From the NCBI RefSeq assembly GCF_000764305.2, contig NW_025943988.1, positions 124,001 through 188,000 on the forward strand: a stretch of DNA of 64,000 bases, given 5' to 3'. Position numbers and translations under genes: made by a program. The stretch is from Hyalella azteca. Lineage: Eukaryota; Arthropoda; Malacostraca; Amphipoda; Hyalellidae. This document shows positions 57,950 to 64,000 of this stretch, one piece after another (positions within the stretch are counted from its first letter, which is position 1; every line of letters starts with the position of its first letter). The notes beneath the pieces are model-generated. The model made no database searches and was not told the DNA's origin. It was given only the letters and a program-made list of their open reading frames with translations.

Positions 57950-58380
57950 CAAATGAAGTCACCCTTTAAATGGACGGATCTTAGCAATGATATTCTCTAA
58001 ATTATCAAAAATTATCAATGAACTATTCCAAAACGTTCAAACTTAGCAATGACATCCAATTTCAAACGCGGAAAACTAGCAATGATGTCTCCTAAATCGT
58101 CTAAATTTGGCAATGACTGTACTACCAATCGTTGAAACTAATCAATGATTGGCTATAAAACGGCGAAACTAAGCGAAGGCATCAATAAATTGTTAAAATT
58201 AGCAATTACCTTCCCACAAATGTCGAAACTTGGCATAACACCAACCGATTACTCGAAATTTTAAAATGAACAATTGAAATAATCAAACCTTATCAATGAC
58301 CTCTTTCTAAATATTTTCTACTTAGTAAACGCATCCAGAAATCCTCAAAATTTAGCAATGGCAAGCCTCTAAATCGAGTT
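57950..58380. repeat. ~38 bp highly degenerate array
   Basis: AACTTAGCAATGACATC / AAATTTGGCAATGAC motifs recur every 35-45 bp, alternating with CTAAATCGTC / AAATTGTTAAA. Old and diverged. Confidence 0.75.
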
Positions 58381-58420
58381 GAAATATAATAGTGAAATCC
58401 CATATAATTCAGCAGCTATG

Positions 58421-58642
58421 TACAGTGGGGGGAAATAAATATTCGTACACTTGAAAAATCGTATTTTAATGTATGTAAGTACACAAACTTAACAGGAAAA
58501 GTGATTTAAATTATGTATAGAGGCGCATAGTATTCAAAATCTCTATACATAATTTAAATCACTTTTCCTGTTAAGTTTGTGTACTTACATACATTAAAAT
58601 ACGATTTTTCAAGTGTACGAATATTTATTTCCCCCCACTGTA
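58421..58642. mobile_element. Perfect 218 bp hairpin MITE (Tc1/mariner-type)
   Basis: Left arm 58423-58522 and right arm 58541-58640 are exact 100 bp reverse complements by eye, separated by an 18 bp loop, with TA on both sides (58421-58422, 58641-58642). The ends read CAGTGGGGGGAAATAAATAT, in the style of Tc1/mariner termini. The identical arms mean recent insertion or gene-conversion-like maintenance. No coding content. Confidence 0.93.
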
Positions 58643-58644
58643 CA

Positions 58645-60325
58645 TTCTAGTGAAAATAAACACTAAATTTTGCTTAATGTTCCATGGTCGCCCTTTAAAG
58701 ATTGCGTGGTCATAGACTTGGAATCAATGGTCGTAAGTGCTATGAATGAACTATAGTACAAATTTAATTCATTTGCAATACTTTTTGTGCCCTAATTCAA
58801 ACATCGGGAATGGTTAACATTCTAAAAAATATCTCTAAACTCGAAAAATTTGTATTGCTACCAATCTTCTGGATTATATATAATAATAATATGCGCGTTT
58901 GATATAAATTATTGTTAGTAAACTGATAAATTATATATGGTTATATTGTACAAGTCAACTTCAACTGCTGTTAACGTCAACTGCTGTGATACGATTTATA
59001 ATGGGAAAACCATTGTTGTGTTATTAGCAAAGTTCACAACTAAATTTCAACATCATGACCGCAAGAGCTTTTAGGGTACAGTTTCAGATGCCACTCCTAT
59101 AAATAAACACCTGCATTCGAATGCTAATTTATTCGAGAACCAATTCGGCTTCGTAACTAGAGATGTTGTATCAGTACAGCCACTCACTGTTATAGCTGAC
59201 TTATTATAATGTGCCCTTCAGAGAGCGATCGAGAACGTAAATTTACTTGTAAAATATTCCTTCTCATTTTCAATAGTTTTCAACCCATTCAACTTGGTAC
59301 TATCAATAACAAAAACTTATATATCATTAGACAATATAGAAATATGCGTTGAGGGTCATTTGTAACCAATTTTATTTCAATAGTAATGTCCATAATGTAA
59401 TGTAATGTTGTGTCCATATTCGGCAGTAAATCATACTCGGAAGTGAATTTAAATTTGTGTTGTTTACTCATGGCACCGATCATTGTCCAGGTGTAAGCAT
59501 TATATCACCCGCTAAATGTCATCCAACATTAAATTAAGAGCAGAGCTAGGAAGTCGATGGTCGAATGACGGATCGCGAATGGTGGATTGCGAGCAAGAAT
59601 GGCACTTGATCTGAACAGACTACAGAGCAAAACATAAAGTTAGTTGATAAGTTTTACCCTGGAAAATATTATTTCTTCCTGGGTTGAAATAACCTAAGAG
59701 TGAACTCATTTGAATACTTTAATAACGTGGTACTTTAACATTAGTTCAGCAACATGAATGGGATATTAACGACCTTTTTCTATATTTTTTTCTTTAGACC
59801 ACTTCCTTAGAAGTTAGAATAGAATAATAAATGTTTCGATCTACATACATCGTCCGCAACTGGAACACAATGAGAAATTGTTAAGCCAGTCAAGGTTGCC
59901 TGTTCTATAGATCAAGTCTCTCGTTTCGATTCTAAGATCGGATTTCTTTTAGCATCGAAACTTTATTACCGATTCAATACCCCAAATAAGAATAACACAC
60001 TTCAGTATTAAATGAATTCGTCAATACTTGCGATGTTTTCAAGAAGCAAATCCGAAAAATAAATAAATTTTTCTGGTCGACCATATGATAAAACGAAAGT
60101 GGGAAAAACTCGGAGTATTATTAACACTCCGTGATGAATTTAACGAGTTCAAAAGAAGAGTAAGTCACAGTGTCTCGTAATTTGCATGGGAGAGGCCGGT
60201 TGTTTGTGGCACGGAAAAGGAAGCCATTTAGAATTTGCCAGCGGCTGACTGGCAACAGAGAAAGTTGAGAGCAGGCATCTTCTTCCTGGCAACTCCGTGA
60301 CAATAACGTGGGCCCTTCAGCCGAA
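58645..60325. other. Unique DNA, no gene seen
   Basis: Nothing recognised apart from short frames (59289-59483, 60121-60303 minus). Confidence 0.5.
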
Positions 60326-60330
60326 GCACC

Positions 60331-60403
60331 CTAACAAAATTTAGAGTCGCCCCAGCTTCTGGGAATTCAAATCAGAAGCTGCCGCGTCTGTAAATTTTTA
60401 TAG
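60331..60403 (+). repeat. Dispersed repeat, copy 2 (CCCTAACAAAATTTAGAGTC)
   Basis: Same orientation and about 72 bp shared with 31163-31240. In this copy the CAGCTTCTG-GGAATTCAAAT-CAGAAGCTG segment forms a 9 bp hairpin (60353-60380). Confidence 0.75.
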
Positions 60404-60409
60404 GGCAGG

Positions 60410-61250
60410 ACGTTACACAAACACACTTCATTTCAGGGAAAAACATTATTCTTTATTTGAAATGTCCGAAGGGGCCAAGAGAATAGCCTTATAATTTGTA
60501 GTAATAAATCTTATTTCCAATATTCAAAGCTGTATTTAATTGTATATCTTATATTTCATATATAATATATGTATATTTCATTTCAAAGCCTTGAAATGAA
60601 ATATTCACCCACAAATTTTTAATTATTATGCATACATAACTAATAATCATTCAAGAAAATTCGAGTGCCTGGCATAATTATTTTTGCGCTCGCCCCATCA
60701 CCTGAGCAGCACCTCTTAATGAATTTCCTGTTCAAATTAGAATTGCTTAAAGCGAAAGCGGAAATAAGCAGAACAGTTAAAAGGTAATATGAGCGTGACT
60801 TGTGACTGCTTTTGAGGAGTGTGAATAGGATGCATTATAATCCCGTAGGCATCTAACCCCCATGATGAATGTACATAGAGTAGAATGATAAATTAATTAG
60901 GGATTAAATAAATACTCCAAATAAATGGAGTCATCAATATCAAGTGCGACCCTATATACCATCTACGAAAGATAGAGATGATTTAGTCTACCGGTACTCT
61001 ATATACTGAACTATTTTTAAATAATCATCAAGTGAACTATTTACGCTAGTGATGTTACAGCTAGGACAATAATTACAGTCTAGTGATGATACTAGCAACT
61101 TATGATTAGTATAATTAATTTAAGAGACTTAATAATCCATCGAGGCTGATCTCCCACAACAAAGAGGTACTAAGCCGAGTAGTCAGCAGACGCGAGCTTA
61201 TAAACTATACTTTTTATATAAACTATGCTTATATATAGACGAGTTTATAT
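60410..61250. other. Unique AT-rich DNA
   Basis: Contains a local mirror-like stretch ATTTCATATATAATATATGT ATATTTCATTTCAAAG (60550-60600). No gene recognised. Confidence 0.5.
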
Positions 61251-61252
61251 AA

Positions 61253-61391
61253 CTATACTTTCAAAAAAGTTAAGAGATCGTAAGTTCATCAGCCAATCAT
61301 TGACGGCCGTTAAAGCAAAATCCACCAATCATAGACAAGAAAATAGAGTTTAAGTACTTACGTTCACTTAGCGAGTTTTTAAAGTATGGCC
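61253..61391 (-). mobile_element. ~145 bp MITE family, copy D
   Basis: Opposite orientation to copies A and C. Left end ACTATACTTTCAAAAAAGTT, right end GAGTTTTTAAAGTATGGCCC. It retains AAGTTCATCAGCCAATCATT and TTTAAGTACTTACGTTCACT. The outer GGGCC is lost on the left side. Confidence 0.85.
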
Positions 61392-61394
61392 CCC

Positions 61395-61858
61395 ATGGTT
61401 CGTATTATTAAGAAAAATTGCGAGTTCATAACTGCGTAAGCCAATCACTGATATTAGAAATTAAATTTTGCATCTTTTCCAAATTATAAATGCTAGATTA
61501 AATTTTCCGAGCTTCTTGCTAAAATGAAGAAAAATATAATTCATGCGTTCTTTAAATTTAAAGGAGAGAGTGGACAGTGAAACAACAGCCGATGATGACG
61601 CCTTCGTGTGTTCGACTGCGATTTTCCTTTATTACATTAAATTGTCTCTCCTTCCGCGTGTTATTCACTTCGTTAAGATTAACCCGGTCAATTTAACTAA
61701 ATTAATATTACCAATTAAACGGTAATATTAATCCTTTAAAACTTTTAATTTGGCTAGTCTTGCTTTATTAACCTCATTACCGTCTTACCAATCACTTGAG
61801 GTAATTTTTTTGGAGCTAATCGGATCACTTAATTTTTGGATTTTATTTGTCTTGGAAT
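61395..61858. other. Unique DNA with 12 bp-stem AATATTACC hairpin
   Basis: 61540-61830 has balanced composition and ATTA-rich strings. ATTAATATTACC (61701-61712) and GGTAATATTAAT (61721-61732) form a perfect stem around AATTAAAC. A candidate conserved non-coding element; the 60-codon frame 61543-61725 is not convincing. Confidence 0.45.
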
Positions 61859-61861
61859 TCA

Positions 61862-61992
61862 GTATAATCTCTGGCAACTAATACTGAATATAATATAATC
61901 TAGGCAACTATGGTATACTCTAGGCAACTATAGTATAATTTATTTAACTACAGTATAATCTTCTTAACTATAATATAATATAGGCAATTATT
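61862..61992. repeat. ~22 bp AT-rich array, about 6 copies
   Basis: The unit is near TATAATCTAGGCAACTATAG, with length and base changes. Confidence 0.85.
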
Positions 61993-61994
61993 AC

Positions 61995-62520
61995 AGTTTA
62001 CCGCTGTTATAGTAAGAGAACACCTGGGTGACGCTGCAGTATCTTCCGAACGTTCATTACCGAAACTAATAGCTTCTCTAAACCCATCAATCTTGGCTAA
62101 AAATCTGTCACTACGTGTACTTAGAACACTACAGTATACGTGAGTTTAATTAAGCACGTTTTGATGGTTTAATCAGTGCGCCTAACACAGACAGTATATC
62201 CGAAGAGCACAACGTTGATGCATTGCTACCAGAAACAATATAAATTATGAAGAAAACTTCCTTGTCACTTGAAAATTGAATCCGAGCAACCAGCCTATTG
62301 CTAATACTACCATCATATAGAATCTCATGCTTAATAATAAATTTTTTGAAGATTCGTTCTTTCAGTAATAATTTTACTTTTTATTACTTCAAAATCCAAA
62401 TTTGACCTCCAATAAAAATAAAACGGAACTAAATCGACAGCAAAATGCGGTTGGGCTCACGGGCTTGTCACAAGTCAGCTGGTACAAATAATACAATAAT
62501 AGCCCCATTAACCCTTTATT
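61995..62520. other. Unique AT-rich DNA
   Basis: No feature recognised. Confidence 0.5.
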
Positions 62521-62660
62521 ATTCCTCAGGCGCAATCCTTTTATTTGTATTATTTTATTACTTACTATTATAATATTTATTTTTATTAATATTTAATTAT
62601 TATTTATGATTCATCTTATTATTATTTACACTTAATAATTTTATTATTATTAACATTTTA
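62520..62660. repeat. TTATTATTATTTA low-complexity tract
   Basis: Almost wholly A/T with ATTATTATTT runs. Confidence 0.85.
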
Positions 62661-62842
62661 CTTTATTTATCCTCGTTAATAACTAAAGCTAAAGGTGCTA
62701 CACGCTTTTGGTATTTGACATTATTCCAAGCATCTTGATACCATCAATATTGCAGATAAAGGAACAACCGCGGAGAAGCATTAGAAGAAGCTCGTTTTTC
62801 AGGCGTCGCCAGGTGATGGCGACTTAAATGTGGACATGGAGG

Positions 62843-62982
62843 CACTTCATAAACGACAATCGCACTTCATAAACGACAATCGCACTTCATAAACGACAAT
62901 CGCACTTCATAAACGACAATCGCACTTCATAAAAGACAATCACACTTCATAAACGACAATCGCACTTCATAAACGACAATCG
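62843..62982. repeat. 20 bp minisatellite, 7 copies
   Basis: The unit is CACTTCATAAACGACAATCG; one copy has AAAGACAATCA. Near-identical and therefore recent. Confidence 0.95.
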
Positions 62983-62989
62983 CAGTTAC

Positions 62990-64000
62990 TTTGCCACCCG
63001 TCATGTCGTCATTTTCCCACCACATTAAAATTGCTCCTTCGCTCAAGATTTTTTTTTTCAATGGGGATATTATGAGGGAATGAGAGGGTATCCTCGCTCT
63101 TCGGTTAACTCGCAAGCACCTAAGTGAGGTGCGGGTATATAGTGTTTGCTTTGTTCAACAAGATAGAACATTAATTACACAAGCCGGCATATGAAATAAT
63201 TAACTGTGTGCTCAAGCTTCAATTCAACACAGTTAACTTTAACAAATTTTTGCAAATAAACTATCATTTTCTAAAATGTCCTCACGATAAGTGCCCATAA
63301 ATTAGTGCTTGGACAGAGAAGGATATATTTAAATAACATAAAAGGTTACAAAAATCATTATCCCCGAATGGAACTTGTTTTAGGAAGGCTCATGCTCAAA
63401 CACAATTGTTCTCACCCCCCTACCAGCAGCAGGAAATGAAGTGGTAAAAAGACAATAGCGCTAGGCCACAACCACATTTGGGAGGACCAAAGCGCCGTTG
63501 TAAGAGAGGTTCGCTTAATTTTAATGCAGCATCATATGCGACATAAACTGGATGGCAGCAACATCACGGAAAAATATTAGCACATCTCGCATCTACATGA
63601 TAAAGGAAATGAAGATAATAAAAGTAAACACTAAGTCAGGTTCCCAGTGATGAGGTCGCTCATTTCTGAGAGTCAGTCTTGGCCGTAATTTTGAGTCTGC
63701 CTGGTCATTATGATGCGATTGACGGGCGCTCCTGATCCCGAACGTCGACCTTTGTTGAAACTCCGGTTTAGACGGCACGCATCTCCCGGTCTGTTATTAT
63801 CACAGCTCAATAATTGAAGAATAAGAAATTTTGCAGCAAGGCTTTTAATTATTGGCGCTTCGATGACTTTGGTTTTGATGCAAATTTAAGATGCCCAAGT
63901 TAACAAATAGGTTGAGAACATCGATTTTCAGTGGAGAACTGGCTACAAGAGCAAATTGACTTGAACCGGTTTCTTAATTGTAAGTGAACAGTGCATGCCA
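62990..64000. other. Unique DNA to window end
   Basis: No gene, RNA or array recognised. The 61-codon minus frame (63593-63778) is unassigned. Confidence 0.5.

Noticed and set aside
1..64000. CRISPR array interpretation of the many direct repeats
   Set aside because: The arrays are contiguous tandem units without unique spacers, and the sequence is eukaryotic in character.

Overview
This is eukaryotic, AT-rich, non-coding DNA, most likely from an arthropod and plausibly an insect or crustacean. The main clue is a degenerate array of TTAGGTTAG motifs (about 50312-50760). TTAGG is the ancestral arthropod telomere repeat, and scattered GGTTAGG pieces also occur near 8600-8800. There are no operons, no ribosome-binding-site-led ORFs, no long ORFs outside repeats, and no protein-coding gene I can identify. 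The species cannot be named from this sequence.

The main content is tandem repeats. More than 40 separate minisatellite arrays (units about 15-145 bp, 2 to about 38 copies) cover roughly a fifth of the non-N bases by a hand sum. Apart from weak AACGTT and TTAGG themes they do not share a unit. The largest are a 41-42 bp array (1500-3117), a 29 bp array organised as a strict 58 bp dimer (3487-4066), and an AACGTT-rich ~31 bp array (42228-42880). Nearly all open frames above 80 codons lie in such arrays and are artefacts of unit lengths that avoid stops.

The second component is small non-autonomous DNA transposons (MITEs): a TTAA-flanked piggyBac-like family (11146-11710 and 33965-34196), a perfect 218 bp hairpin flanked by TA (58423-58640), a 270 bp TA-flanked element with 24 bp terminal inverted repeats (21461-21730), a ~145 bp family with four copies (41799-41944, 41962-42087, 46851-46994, about 61253-61391), and a fold-back element (45495-45675). 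None contains a transposase. The piggyBac-like pair shows an 80-84 bp internal segment present once in one copy and about five times in the other, which suggests minisatellite birth inside a MITE.

The third component is assembly artefact. Two exact 38 bp Nextera mate-pair junction adapters remain in the consensus (18062-18099 and 55916-55953), one of them fusing two unrelated tandem arrays. Three single-base n positions (4069, 28308, 43286) each sit at a switch between arrays, and an 856 bp N gap (18252-19107) lies between two more. The order and array lengths across these points should not be trusted.

Two short segments have weak exon-like character (10713-10793 and 51382-51464). A few unique blocks with less biased composition (about 4860-5010, 26800-27000, 57410-57900, 61540-61830) are candidates for conserved non-coding DNA. 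I found no convincing new multi-gene system; the noteworthy biology is the transposon and satellite dynamics.
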